Source of the DNA: Solanum dulcamara
Taxonomy: Eukaryota; Streptophyta; Magnoliopsida; Solanales; Solanaceae
DNA length: 64,000 nt
Direction: 5' to 3'
Assembly: GCF_947179165.1 (NCBI RefSeq)
Contig: NC_077247.1
Coordinates: forward strand, 48,280,935 to 48,344,934
The translations under genes and the position numbers were made by a program. Below, piece after piece: positions 25,101 through 39,900 of the stretch (positions are counted from its first letter, which is position 1; every line of letters begins with the position of its first letter). The notes under the pieces are model-generated. The model had not been told where the DNA came from. It did not search any database and was given only the letters and a program-made list of their open reading frames with translations.

Positions 25101-28100
25101 GAATTTTAGACAACGTACGCAATTTTTGATAAACTCATAACAAGTTTAGCAATGAGAATTTATCCCCAAAATCAAAAAAGAAAGAAATCATCATCAGAAG
25201 AAGATATACTACTCCAGCAGTCTAATTAGGGACCCAAATTTCTATATTTCAATGGGGACAAAAACCATTCATATTCTTAAGCAACAATACAAACATTGAG
25301 GATCATGTTAACTTTATGGCAATCATTTGGATCACCCAATATGGTTCAGGGTATGGAAAACATCTCAGTGGAAAATGTTTTCTTGGAAACTAAATGGATT
25401 TCCTACTTATTTTCTGGTGTTCCGTAAGTGTGCAGAAAATATTATCAACATATAATCTGGAGACACTATGGGGATGGGTGGTGGTAGACTGGTAGGGGTG
25501 GAGGTGGGAGCAATGGGGTGTGTTGGAGAGGATGGGGAAGAGTGGAATACCACTTATGGAACTTGTATTCCATACTTCCCCATGAAAGTCATTTTCCTCA
25601 TTTTCAAGGAACTTGTTTAACTAGAGGAAGTGTTTTCCAAACTCTTTGACGAACCAAACATGAAAAAATTGGAAAAATCTTCATGCCAAACACACCCTTA
25701 AAGTAGTCTTGTTTGGAGAATGCTCATTTTTATTCAGTTGTTGGTGGGTGTATGGAGTACTTAAGCTTATATAATCCTTCATTGCTTTAAACACGGGGTA
25801 TGAAAAGGGATTAAGATAAAAGTCAATCCTAATTCATGAAAAGGAAAAGGGGAAACAACCTGCTCAGGTGAATCATATGATATAATATCAAGAGCTTCAT
25901 TCCAGTCTGAGGGACCAATTGTACCAGCAACTGGCCGTAGATTCACATTTCTTTCCATGGGAAGCTCTGTATTGTTATAAATATCCCTGGAAAGAAGAGA
26001 TAAAACAAACATACAAAGAAAAAAAGTTAGCAACTCATATTCAGATTGGTAGGAGAAATACGATGCAAGGATCTCTTAAACACCTATTTAATATTGGGCC
26101 AGCTATAGACCGTGAAACTTCACCGCTCGGCTCTGCCAGATCAGTCCTAAAGATCAGGAAACCAAAAATATCAAATGTCGAAGAAGAAATAACAAATAAT
26201 TTGAGCTCAACCTGGGTACAAAACACAGAACGAAAGCACAAATAGATGTGGTATTCTACCTTTGAAATTTTCAAACAAATGTTTTTTTCATCGAAACAAA
26301 ATGTAAGACAAATTAGAACACAAACAAAAACCGTCAATTAGTAAGTTACACGGTCAAAGTGTTCTATAATTATCATCCAGGTCCTGGACAGTTGATTAAC
26401 ATATAGGTTGGATTCGCAATCCTGGGGAAAGAGGCAACTCAATACCCTTAAAAGTTGTCTCTTGTCTAGATGAAATGTTGAGCATTAAACATACCCTCCA
26501 AAAGATGTTTCTTGCCTAGTTGAAACTTTCTACACCGAAAGTACAAGAAGATCCAAATATTAGCAATAAATAGATACCCGTTATCCCTCACTGAACGCCT
26601 TAAAGCAGCCCTAGCTTCCCCAGGTTTGCCCTCTCTTCTTTTGTCCATCTCTCTTGCCTGGAAGAAATTAGTATGCAATGTTGTGAGAGAAAGGTAAGGG
26701 AACAAAATACGCAAGAGAATAACAACATACCCAATGAAATCCCAAAAAGTGGGGTCTGGGCAGATCTTACCCCTACCTCGTGGAGGTAGAGAGGTTGTTT
26801 CCGAAACACCCTCAGCAAAATATGCAAGAAAATAAAGCAAAAAAAAATTAGCAGAAATGTTTAGCAACCTTCCACTTGAATCTATCATCTAACATGCTTC
26901 TTTGTGCCTCTGTCAGCTTTCCAAGATATTTCCAAATGTCATCACCTGAAAGACATTTAATTAAGAACCTTAAAACTACATCCAAACTACTCTGTCATTC
27001 ATCCAGTTCACTGAAAAAAACATATTTAAGGAGGCAAAACACACATGCCAAGGGCTCACAGAATCTAAAACCGGAAGCCAGCTAAACTCAGACAGTCAAA
27101 CTTATACCAGTATTCATAACTAAAGAACCTCACAGAACACACACACTCACCAAGAATCTTATAGCCAGTAGCCAGAGTATTTAAACCAGCCTTCCTAGTT
27201 TCGCCATCTCGTTCTGCTGTTAAACTTGCAACAACTTGCAAGGATTTCAATTGTCCACCAATCTATCACCAGGAAGGACAGAAGAGGATTTAGCAACCTC
27301 TAGAGATGAGAAGATCAATAACTCAGATATTTACCTCAGCTTCATGATTATCCAGTAAGTAGCCAACAAGGTCAGCACATTCTATACGAGTTCGATTGCT
27401 CCTTGATCGTAAACCTTCCACAATGTAAGGAAAAGTCTTTGCAGCAGAATACGCTTGGATGATTTGCTTAGTCAGCTCTCGCATTTTTTCTCGCACTTTT
27501 TCAATGTTATGGCCAGACTGAAAAGATTAAAAGGAGATATATGAGACAAAGTCGGTGTTCACGTGAACAAAATAGGAAGGAATATGTTGGTTAAGAGGAG
27601 ATGTTACATATACAAAGCATCGGCACAGCGCTTAAATATCCATGTATGTGTGAATATAGTACCAATAACAGTTCTTGTGATTTAACCATATACTAAATAA
27701 AACTATTACGACCTATCTAATCAACCGATACCAAGAAGTGAGCATAACAACTAAACTACTATGACACTAGGAAACACGCAATTAAAGAAAACGAGGAAAT
27801 AATGTCAGACTAGTATAAAAACCAAACATCTAACACAGCATGTCATCTGAAGGCAAGGCAATACCAGAAACGGCAGTTTGCCCAATTACAGGCAAATGTG
27901 CTTATATATACACACATCTAAGATTAAATACAATAGGAACAGCCCGAAACAAAAATCACAAATGAATATACAATATTATGGAGATAGCAAAGGAGAGCCC
28001 ATATAGACCTATGAGCTTCAAAGAACAAGCATAAAGAACATCACAACAATTTGAAGTAAAGGAGATCATTGGACACGTACCTTCTCAACCAAACAAGGAA

Positions 28101-31100
28101 GGAAAATGGCAGCTTCAGCTTCAGTCATCATGTATCCCTCGTTCCTTAACATCTCAAAAAGCTCAGGCAGAAATTCCAGAACCTGAGAAAAATTATCACA
28201 GCGAAGTAGCGGAATGACTTCAGGGCAGAAAGCAACAGAGCTAAAATAACATGATAGCATTGAGGAAAAGGACAGGAATGGGAACAAACCTTTAATATGC
28301 AGGAAGTGTTTGATTCGCAGAACCTCAAGACAAACCATCTTAGTACTATATCAAGAACTTCAATTAATTCCTTCCCAATTGATGGAAGCACCTGAAATGA
28401 GCAAACGGAATATGGTTGATTATAGTCAATTCCCAAAAGAACATTGATCTAATAATAAAAGCACCTTTTGCAGCATCTCTATTCCATCAACTTGTTTCTT
28501 GAAGTCTGTACTGAGAAGCCTCCGATGCAAATCCTCTCTGAAGTACTTCATCAGGTCAGTCTGCAATTAAAGATTAATGAGATTCACCAATCAAATGAAA
28601 ACTAGAATTATTATAATTTCATTAAATGAATCTTCCAGAAACCTCAAGATCTTGTATCTGTTCCAATCGTGGCTCTTCAAACTTAAATCTGCGCACAACT
28701 ATTCTCTCTCGGTCACCCTGCAAGTGTATTTGATCATAGCATCGTTGAACAAAAAGGAATAGATAACACAAATATAATATTTCCTGAAATATAGATATAC
28801 CTTGTTTGAGTCCTTGACATTTATCAAAGCTTGTGACTGGATACTAATGTCCTGAACAGACATTAGGGTCTCTTGCCTTGAGCTCCTTGCAGGAATAACT
28901 CTCTAGAGAAACAAATTAAAGGAAGAAAAATCAGTACTCCAGTTGTTCCCTGCCTTCAGTCATTCAACCACATAGAAACATACCGAAGCACCAGCTCTGT
29001 TTCCATGCCTAGAAGCACGATCAGCAGGACCAGAGGATTTTCCTATCTTTGACCCCACCTTCGATGTTGTCCCAGTGGAAGTTGTTCTTCCCAGATCAGA
29101 GGTTTCTGATAAGCAATAATAATTATTGCAATCACGTAAACCAAAGATGAAATGATAGATTTTGAGTAGAGATACCATCACAAGAGGATGACAACGAAAA
29201 CGTAAAGTTAGAACATAGCGTAGAGTATACCTTGAAGGACCCCATATGGTCTCAATCGTTCAACAACAATAGCTAATGCAGGTCCTTGAATATCTTTCAA
29301 GTTCTTGCTCACCTACATCAGAGAGTAACGCAATAAAAAAGAAAGACGTCAAGCAAATAATTGGTTGACAAGCAGAGATAACTCAAAAATATTTAAAGCT
29401 CATATACCGTCTCCTGCCCGCACACTCTAACAAGTTCTCCAAAGCACGCTTCTGCTGCTTTCCGAACATCAGCTGATTTGTCCTAACATAAAGAATGCAA
29501 TCACTTTAGTGTACGAAATAGACATTAGGTCCAGTAAAAGAAGGCAGAGATTATATGCCAGATACTAAACGATTAGTGCAAGAGCCATCAATTTACCGTC
29601 ATAGCAGAGGCTACAGGCTTTAGAAGATGTACAGCATCAGGAAATTCTTTCATTCCAGTTAGTTGTTTGGACAACCAATCAAAGAGATCTTTGCGTCCTT
29701 CCGCACCAAGTTTGGCATCAGTTAGCGCAGTAGTAATGTAAGGCACCTACATAACAATTATTGTGAATGGGGTGAACAATGCTAACCAAAACTAAAACAT
29801 AGCACAGAACTGGCGCAGTGGAAACCATTTTATCCAGATGAACAGCAGCAAGCCAAGAATCTAATGTATTCAAAGTGCACTCTCTCATGTGCTTTTTATT
29901 GTCACCAAGACATTTCAATATGTCCAACAGAATCCCCTGCAAGGAAAAATATTATTGGATAATCAGTAACAAGAAAAAAAACCGAGATAAAAAATTTAGG
30001 TTCTGAACAACTTGAACCTTGCTCGACTTCTCAACTGCTGGTCCCATAGCAGAAGCAACAGCACCAAAAGTTGACAAAGTTGCCATGATTAAATTCTTGT
30101 TGCTGTCATATAGACGACCCCTAAGAGCACCAAACAACTCTCCTGCACAGTTAGGGGGGGGGGGGATGAAGTGACATTCAAATGTACACAAGTACTATTG
30201 CCAGATAATCACTCACAGCACAGTAAGAACACCATACCAGTTCCAGCAGGCTGAATGCGCTTATTGGCTTCTTCCAATATCTTATTTACAGTTTCAATAG
30301 ATTCTAAGCGAGCCTGAAATTCAAAACAAGAATTACAGCAGTACTATTAAGACACCAATTACTGATAACATCGATAACAATTGAGGTACCTTCCAGTCAG
30401 AACTTTCCAACCCCTTGAGCAAAGCAGGAGTTATCTTTCCACTAATGTCTTCGCGTGGTAGACTATCAAGCCCACCGCTAGACAAGGAAGGGGTATCCGA
30501 TACCTTCACAGTCTTCTTTGGGACTGCAGATGTCCCCTACATACATGGAGATGAAGTTAAAGCCACTAGTCACAAGGACAAGAAATGTTGAAGGCAATCA
30601 AATATACCTCAAATGGATTTTTTTCATATTCTGCATCAAGTGCACTAATAAGAGCAGGTTTTACATCTGACAAGAACCCTTTGATATCTGTAAATACAAT
30701 AAGTACATTTCAGCCCCAGCAATAATCTAAAAGGCATGTAAGAATTTCCAAGAAAGCTCACCTGGACCGACAAACTTGTGCAAAGTGCCAATAAGTTTAA
30801 TGGTTGCATTCCTTGTGGCAGGGGCACTGGATTGTAAGCCAGTATCTTTGCAGAAATCAATTAAATCCTATAGGAATAATAACCATTTTCAGAGATTAAG
30901 CCGCCCTAAAATTGTGAATTAATCTCAAGTGAATTCAGATTTTTATAAGATCAGAATACCTTGAGTTTAAGAAGTGAAACACCAAAATCATCAACTGCAG
31001 TAATCATCCACAATATGCCTTCACTAAGAACCTTAGGGTTCTTGTGCTCTTTCATAATTTTATAAAGCTAAAACAAAGCAGATACAAAAAGTAATAGCTG

Positions 31101-33910
31101 AGTAACATGAAAGTATAGACAAGTCATACTTCAATAACAACATCCAAATACTAGTATTTCATAACATGAAGTTAAGAAAGTAAAAACAGTGCATGTACAA
31201 ACTTAACTTACTCTCTCAAAAATAAACCCTGGGCCCACAGCTTCACAAAACGTAGTTAGACATTTCATGGACTGAGCACGAGTCTTAATGTCAGCAACCC
31301 TTTCACTTACACCTGACAAAAATGAATCTCAAGTTAAAATTAGCCAAAAAAATAAAATAAAAATTGCATGTTCGGATGATGCAACTAAGTAGGAGAAAAA
31401 GGGAAAAATGAAGAGACCTTGAATGCAAAGCACAACACATTTTTTTGGGTATCTTGATGCAGTTGAAGCAATGTGAGTAATTACATCAATAACCTGCTGC
31501 TGGACCTGCACTTCGACATATATTGACAAGAACCAGGGAAGCATGTCACTTTCCAGATCAATCATCTTCACTAAGTTCAATTCAGGTAAAAGAGAAAAAC
31601 CTGGACATTCTTTTCACTCCAGCCAGGAACAGCACAGAGAAGACGGACCAAAATCTCGACTGATGGGTCAAGCACTTGTAGTGCTTCAACCTGTTCTTTG
31701 AATGAAGTAATAGCTGCATAAGATAGTAGAGAAATATTATCAACTTTCAAACCAAAAAGAAACTAACAGAGGTGTAAAGGAATACATTGAAAAGAATATT
31801 ACATTCTTAAGATGTTTCCACATCAGGTCTAAAAGCAGGAAAACTGCAGGGACTAATAGAGAAAACTAGCAAATTAAACAAACAAAAAGAAATGCTACTA
31901 AAATTAAGTAAACTGTGGCAACATTCGAGGAACGGAAAGTCCACAGAAGAGGATCCACATCTTACGTGGACGCATGCTAACTGCTATGGGGGTATATACA
32001 TGTTTTATAGTACAAATTCTTGTTGAAGGTTATAGGAAGGAGATCAAACATCACTAACTTTGTAAGGGTTAATAAAGACAGGTGACACGACATTCACCTT
32101 GTTTCAAAGAAATGACACAGTAAGAGGACACAAACAAGCAGTGACCACAACATGATAGATGATCCTAGTGCAACAACAGATAACTAGGTGAATCAAAACT
32201 ACAAAATATAATAGATACTCTCAACTGAATACTCTGTAGGCCATTGTACATACAGGGTTCCATCTTCCTTTTTTTTCCCAAAAGAAAAAAGACGGGGGGG
32301 GGGGGGGGGGGGGCAATGAATAGCATAAAAGGACAAAAAGACCAAAAAAAGAAGAAAGAACCTTCAAGCCTCTCTTTCCACACAGCACTCTTCAACTGAG
32401 TAATTGTCTCCGTCTGTATAAGCGGCCCTAACTTACTTTCAATCTCTTCAAGACTCATCTCTGCAGGCTGTTCATATTCAAAATTAACTTATTGATCATG
32501 TATGTTTTTCACAGTACCAAGGATTATGAAAGGATTGTAAGACAAAAGTTAAAGTTAAAACAAAATAACAGTCATCACCTCAACATCTTCAACTTCAACA
32601 GACTTAGATGCTTTTAACTGAGAAGTTCCATCACCCTTCTTACTTGTACCGGATTTTGCAGATGTCCCTTTCTTACTAGGAGGCTGAGAATCATATGGCA
32701 AAAATGAGGAAGAACAAAGAGCAAAAGAAAGATAATTGTGGTAGAAAAACAATGCAAAACTCACAGCGGCTTGTACAGGTTTCTTTCCACTCAGCATGCT
32801 CGCCGCAGACCTCTTAATAAGTGATCCACTTAAAGCCTACAAGAAAAAAGAGCAAGATACCTTTTTGGTTCAAAAGGAAATATTTTGTAACATACTAAGC
32901 ATCATTACAAAATGGAGTGCTATTGTTTGCACTCTGTTAGCTAACACCTACTACAGCCTGATTAAAGATGAGCAAATTTAATTTAATATGCTTTAAAAAC
33001 TGAAGAACATAGACAAAAAGTGATCTGAAAATTAACTGGAAATAGATACCAACATAGACTGACATGGAAAGATCATTTCGAAATATTGAATTACCCAAAA
33101 AACTTTAAAGGAAAACAAAACGAACAAATAATGTTGGCCATCACTAGCCATACAGAGTGTTGGATCAGCAAGAATACAACTCTAATGACAAAAATAACAG
33201 TTTCTAAACTGCTCCATGTAGCTAGGAACACAATTTTATTGTACCAACGAATGTCTAAATGCAATTGCACCAAGCTGTAGCTAGAAGCAACAAGTCAAAT
33301 TAATTTGGGAAAATATATTCATAAGTGCAGTAAAGTAAAACAAAAAAGTTTGCCCACATTCTCCCAAAATAACTCAAATAGACCTATGTAGCATACTTTA
33401 AATACAATTGATCAGTATGTTAAAAGAAAGATAGTCACCTGAGTGGACAACACAATTCCTCCAGATGATGGGACTGCAGCTGGCAATTTTATACAATTGA
33501 GTATGGTAAGACAGAAGATGTAAGCAATAAATAGATAATACAGCATATACAAAGGAGAACTTGAAAAACTAGAAGAATTTCAAACCAGAGGTGAATGTGA
33601 CAGGTGGACCACCATCAGAGCCCCCAATCATTTCAGATAACTTCTTCTTTCTAACATCATCTAATTTCTCCAATGACTTTTCCAGAGGTCTCATGCCAAC
33701 CGACTGATGCAGAAGGAAAAACATAGCAACAGTTGTCAATAGGGCAGTTGAGTGAGAAGCTCTACAAATAGAGAAAAGAAATCCCAGACATAAGTACCTT
33801 GGCCACAGCTGCCAAGGCTGAAAAAGCAGCATCTCTAACATCTGGAGTTCCATCATTCAGGCTCTGTAAAACATAATTGTAGTAGTAAAAATAATAACAA
33901 TAACAATAAC

Positions 33911-33941
<31 letters not shown>

Positions 33942-36900
33942 TAATTTAAAAGAAAACAGAATCATAAACTTAGCATCCATGCAAATGAAGCAAATATAGG
34001 CAAGTAGTGAATAATCTAAGAGAGAGAGAGTGTGAGATACTATCAGGAGGTGAAAAGGAGCTATGTCAGTGCAAGATGTGTAGGTTCACCTCAACATTCA
34101 AATAAGCAACTAAAAAAGTCCAAGTTAATAACACTTCCCATCAAAAGGAAGAAGATATTTGGAAGACCTGATGAAACCAACTAAGACACATCCTATCAGA
34201 TAATGGAAAGGATCAATGTCCTTATAACAGCAACTATCCAAACATAAGACTTCAACTAAGTCACAAAACTATAATTGGCAGTAAAACATCATCTTTTCTT
34301 TTTAAAAAGGAGGAAAGAAAAAGAAACATACTCCTCAATCGAACTAAATCTGACCATTACCTCTTAATGACTAGGCCACCTGTTTTGAAATTTTCCAATT
34401 AAAAAAAATTGACAAATTCGTGTTATTTGGCATTGATGACGCTCTTTTATACCCATTAACTTTATTTTCATACCCTTTTTTTTTAACTTGGTAACTTTCT
34501 TTATTTTCATACATTTCAACTACAGTTTATACATATTAAAGTGGAAAGCCCGGTACATTATGTTCCAACACTCACGGGGTCCTAGGCAGAGCTAGACCAC
34601 ATTGGGTCCATTGTACCAAGCTAAACAAGCACTGAATTTTCATTGCATGCTGAAAACATCCTAGACCATTTCTACAAAAAGATAAGAACCAGAGAATTCC
34701 GTACCAAGGAAAAAGTGTATAGACGAATCTCATTAAAGTCACTAAACATTTGCCTTCACAAAAATTTGTGATAAACCACAATCTTTCTTACCAGGATTTA
34801 GAATAAGGCAATTTGTAAAACACCGGCAGAATACCAGCAAATACAAGAGTACTCCCAAAACAAAGTTTAATACTCCCTCCTTTCCAATCTATGTCATGTT
34901 GTTTGACTGGCACAAAATTTTAAAAAGAGGAAAAAACCTTTGAAACTTGTGGTCTAAAACAAGCCATAGATATTAGTAATGGCTATAACTCATCTTACTA
35001 AGTGTAAAAGGGAAAGTTTAAAGTTAAATTATTTCTAAACATAGAAAGGTATCCTTCTTTTGGGATAGATTAGAACGGAAAAAGTATCAACCCAATTGGG
35101 ATGGAGGGAGTGATTGATTTTGGGTATGCACAATACAAACGTTAAAATATCAAAAGAAAAAGATCACTATAAGAAACAAAGTACATGGCAACGATCAAAC
35201 TAACCTCCATGCAAATGGGAACATATTCCTTGTGCACTTTTAGAATAACAACTTTGTTGCTTGTCTCAATGCAAAACGTCACCCAATTTAAAGTCAGAGA
35301 TCGCACAAGGGGTACTTTATTTTTCGTGGCAGTCTTGACATCTGCAAAAATATATAAACAAATTAGGTAATTTTTCGAATACAATGTTTTACTTTAGTGA
35401 AATCAATTATTTACAAGGCAAAGGACAACATATAAGACACACCTCCACCACAAAAATACAGGCAATTTAATAACTCCATATTACTACAAGTCCTTCTGGA
35501 AAGTCCCTAAGGCAATTTAAGAAACTAAGAAATAAGCAGTAACCAAGAGCTTCCTTATAGTATCTAGGTAGCGTTAGACAGTAGATGCCGCCATATTGTT
35601 GCATCATCGATGCTGTGTCTTGGACTCATGCAGCACCACCAGGCATCAAAATCTTGTTCACACTTTGACAGATTTGAATATTGTTCAGTCAAATTGTGGA
35701 CAAAAGTAGAAGCTACCAATATCTTGAATGGCATATGTCAAATACTATAATTGTAAATCTTGCACAAAGTAGGTAAAGACGAACCAGATGCATCCTTAGA
35801 TGTTTGTCAGCTTCACAATGTAAGACATGAAAGTCTTCTAAATTCAATAAAGTTCTTTCAAGTAAAAGTCTAGGAATCATATAGAGAAGGGGATTAAATT
35901 ATCGCTGTGAACATAGAGAAGCAACATATGACAGCTTAAAAATTTTCACATGTTGAATTTATATTAGCAATTGCAGTATCTGAAAAATATTTGCAACAAA
36001 TGTAGATGGCTTATTAGAATTGAAAATGGGAACCTGCCTTCAACAATATCAGCAAGATTTAAGCATCCGGATTTGTGCATCGCCTGGAGTGTTTGAGTAA
36101 GTGCATCCGTCAAAGTTGGTTTTTTCTCTTTCAGTTTTTCCTATAAAGAAAAAGAAAATGTAAAAGAGAAATACGGGAACAAGAAGTGAATGAAGGCTGA
36201 CCAGTCCCCAAGAGACCTGTCTTCTAATTGCACTCTAACAAGGGACAGAACACAAACCTCAATTTCCAAACACGGGGTCTAACTTAAGGTCCACGAAATA
36301 GCAAGTTCACATAGAGATATACATGCGCCAAGTATATAACAAAGAAAGATGCTCGTCTTAAAGCCAAATGCTTACCAGTAATGTCGGCAACAAGAAGCGA
36401 GAGCTTCCTGAAAAATGTGTTCTCAGTCCCCTTGCAAGATTTCCGATTGCCTGGATGGCTTCAACTGCCACGGCAATATTTACATCTGTGATGAGCTGCA
36501 AAGTCAAAAGACAACAGTCAATTTGTACTGAAAGACGGTGCATGACCAAATGTGCAATGTAACAATAAATAAACAAGAACCAATTAGCCATCAATATAAT
36601 GCCACAAACATACAATTCTTACAAAAAGAAATAATTGAAATAAAGTAAGTATAAACTTGAGATAGACTACAACAATGTGGTCAAAACACCGCAAACACAA
36701 AAAATACACAAAAAAGAGAGTAACAGTTCCACGAAGTAAAAAAGTAGGAATATAAAATAAAAGAGAAAGAAAACTCTTCATGGGTTCAAAAAAAAAAACA
36801 TTGAAACAGTTGGTAACACCACAATCAACAGCAACATCACGGAACTGTAGGTGAAGCGACACTTAGCAAACAAAATACTATTTACCATGCCCAAGCATAA

Positions 36901-39900
36901 GCTTCAATTCACTTCATTGATGTGAAAACAGACATCCGTGAACATATCGGCAAAATGGTAAAGAGCTCATGCTCGTACAAACTCAGCTAGAACCATTTAA
37001 TGTGCGAGGAGTTGAGAGATCAGAAATAAAGTAAGAGATGAGAGTTTTTAGAACATCAGAAATAAAGTGAAGGGGTTCCACCTAAGCTTCTAGACTAGCT
37101 CATGGTTAGCACTGTTAAAGAATGGACCTTGGCACTAACTCAACCCAAAAGCTAGTTCATGAGTCGATGAATGCCCAAGACAATATAAGGAGACAACAAC
37201 CCATTTCTTCCACCGATGTGGGACACTTAACAAGCACCACTGGTTGATTTCACCACCAGTGATGCCATAGTGTACGAAGAGCCACATAAGTATTAGACAG
37301 GCACTTAGCAATGCTTTTCTTCTTTAAACCTATCATACTTATCTTTCTGTACTTCCCAATCAATAAGAAATTACTACTGGTCAATAATCAAATCTAAGAA
37401 TCATTGACAGCTAGCCATCACAAACTCTGCATCAGATAAACGATCAATTTCTTTAACCAAGGAGGATAAAATTAGAAACCTTCTTAAGTGTCCTGCAAAT
37501 TTCAGCGAAATCACCAGGTGCGATTTTCTTTGTAGATGCAAGCTTCGTTAGCTCTGCAACAGCCTCTTTACGCTCTGACCACTTGGTTGCTTTCTACACA
37601 AAATCAATTGAAAAACAAATCAATGAATGAATATGTGTGTCACTCGTAAAGAAATTTGTCACATCAGTAAAAGGATGCCTCACAGAACTTTAAACATATA
37701 AAAACCCTAACAGTTTAATGCAATAAAATAAACAGGAAGCCTAAAAGAATAAGAGACAACACTCACCACTCCTTCCCAAAATCCTGTCTTCTCCAGAGGG
37801 GTCAAAATGTCAACAGGATCCACAAGGTCATACTCATCTATCTCCTGTGGAACTGAAAGAAGAGGGTGTGTCAAGTGGGATAATTCAAACTGCAATGAAA
37901 ATTTTCACATTGAGAAAAATTCCAAACACTAAATTAGTGCAATTAGCTGCAATTTTCCCTGGTTTTGATTAAATTATATGCACTTCCTTACCAAATGACA
38001 ATAGTATGAGCAAAACAGCAACTAAGCCAAACAAAATAGTGATATGGATTGCTTTAAAGAAGAGCCGGATTATTGGGGAGAAGACAAATCATCAACTGTT
38101 GCATTGTGACTTATGTTTTTCTATAATATATATTTTTAGGTGATTTCTCCCTAGTTGCCTAAGATTTATGGGCAAAGTTACAACTTAAACAGTATTTGTG
38201 TTGGTGAATAGTCATTTCAGGATCACCAAGATGGTATGGTATAATATTTACAAGGGTATTGCTTGGAAATACATTAGGCGCCTCCCAAAAATCTACTCAA
38301 CTGTCTACACAATTTGGAAAGAAATAACGAGAACTTTTGACTCCCAAAATTTGATTCCCTGCCCCATCAAAAGTTCTCTTATGTCCTCCCCTCCATAGAA
38401 CCAAAATTATAAAAAGGACTGTCCCCCATAACTATTCATGCAACTAGTGGCATGTCACAGACATGACCATTCATTCTCAATGTTCACAATTCATGTATCT
38501 TTTTCCCAACCAAAAAAAAAATTGCCATCATTGTAGGTGACGCAAAGTCAAGTAGGAGATTGCAGAAGATCTGCAGCAAAAGTAAGGGCATCTTAGAGAA
38601 GAATACCAATCTATTTGTCTTATTTTGGCATGAAAGAAATATGAGAACATTCCAGAATACTGAGTGTGATTATTAACAAGATCTTTTTTTCAAATGTAAA
38701 TCGAGAATTCCCCTTTGTGTAGAGAGCTGCACTGACTCTTGGGGTATTGTGGTTGAGCCACATACCCCAATTATAAATATTTTTTACTAGTTTGGTGTGC
38801 TAGAAGACTTTTGACTTATCTAGAAAATATTGATTCAAATGGATAAGGAATCTTGAGTTAAGTTACATACCGTCTGCAGCAGATTCGTCAGAAGGGCCAG
38901 AGGCAACTGCCTCAGAAACTGCTTCCTGTTCTGGCTCTTTGTCCTGCTCAGATCTGATAATAAATAAAAATAAAAGTTTAAAACAATGTTGCTAATCATC
39001 TCCACCAGAAAAATGTTGCTAATCATAGTGATGTTAATCAGTTATGCATAAATGGAATGGTCCTGACTGAAAATCATTAGGTAATCTCACATGGCAGCCC
39101 AGATCTATAGAATGAAAAATATTCAATCAGCATCAAACCTTTTTTATCAGGGTTTTTTATCAGGTCAATCTAACATCAAACCTAACACGGCAAAAAAATC
39201 AGCATGTTGAACGAGAATGTTTATGAACAGGTACATGTTTAACTAGATTAAAATTAAACTTAGAGGAGACTGCCAAGTCTGGTTACATTCTGACAAAAAC
39301 GTTTACATTCTTCCATCAATAAAGATTGTATATTGCACTAGTCAATACTGCATGTGTCCTTTCACAATCCACAAAATACACAAGTACAAAAAATGTTGTA
39401 CAAGCGAGCAGCAAGTAAGACAAGCTGGATACAGCAATGGATAGTTACTGTGAGTACAGTATTACCAATTTCTAGTAGCACTAAATAACATCGTGACAGA
39501 CAGCAAAAGTGAAGCAAAGATAAGATATACACATTTTTACAATTCCAAAAGCAGGGTGCTAATAACATTTAAATGGAAAACAAAACCTTCTTAAAACCCT
39601 AGTTAAGGAATTTGGAATCTGCAGTTATCCAACTAATCCTCAAAGATAGCAAAGACTAAATTTCTTCAACCTTCTATTATATCCATCTGCAATGTCTTCC
39701 CAACCTTCATCGTGACCATCACAAATTCTCAAATAATACATACTTTGTAGTAGCCACTATTCAGGCCTCATTCAAAGAAGAATATATCAATTTCAATTTT
39801 CGCAACGTCAACTTCCAATGCAGCTTGCAATCAGACACCACAGAAAAAAGAATCCCCAGAGACATCAAGCTCCGACTAAAGACAACAAATATCAGACTGA

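Larger units (their letters stand above)
22128..26657 (-). other. MOR1: MOR1 exon map, exons 41-54 (C-terminal region)
   Basis: Exons: 26578-26657, 26084-26146, 25860-25986, 24810-24932, 24648-24725, 24352-24510, 24093-24251, 23736-23833, 23473-23629, 23274-23387, 23053-23148, 22895-22966, 22512-22812, 22128-22393. Landmarks are VPRMDDGSQLLKALNVLMLK, LDPSRWPSPAT and IFKKIGDKQTCTIGLYELY. Exons 44, 45 and 51 are each followed by GC rather than GT. The last two exons are Pro/Ser-rich and end in a short amphipathic helix-like segment. Confidence 0.9.
32579..38953 (-). other. MOR1: MOR1 exon map, exons 7-17 (linker, TOG2, linker)
   Basis: Exons: 38871-38953, 37767-37852, 37480-37593, 36376-36495, 36038-36140, 35205-35341, 33798-33863, 33586-33703, 33439-33479, 32765-32836, 32579-32683. 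The acidic exon 7 precedes EIDEYDLVDPVDILTPLEK. Exon 13 encodes SLNDGTPDVRDAAFSALAA. Exons 15-17 encode the Ser/Lys-rich linker. Exon 11 must end at 36038, immediately before GC, for the reading frame to continue. Confidence 0.9.

Noticed and set aside
26466..26888. Minus-strand 140-residue open frame
   Set aside because: It combines MOR1 exon 41, flanking intron and a SINE; only 26578-26657 is real coding sequence.
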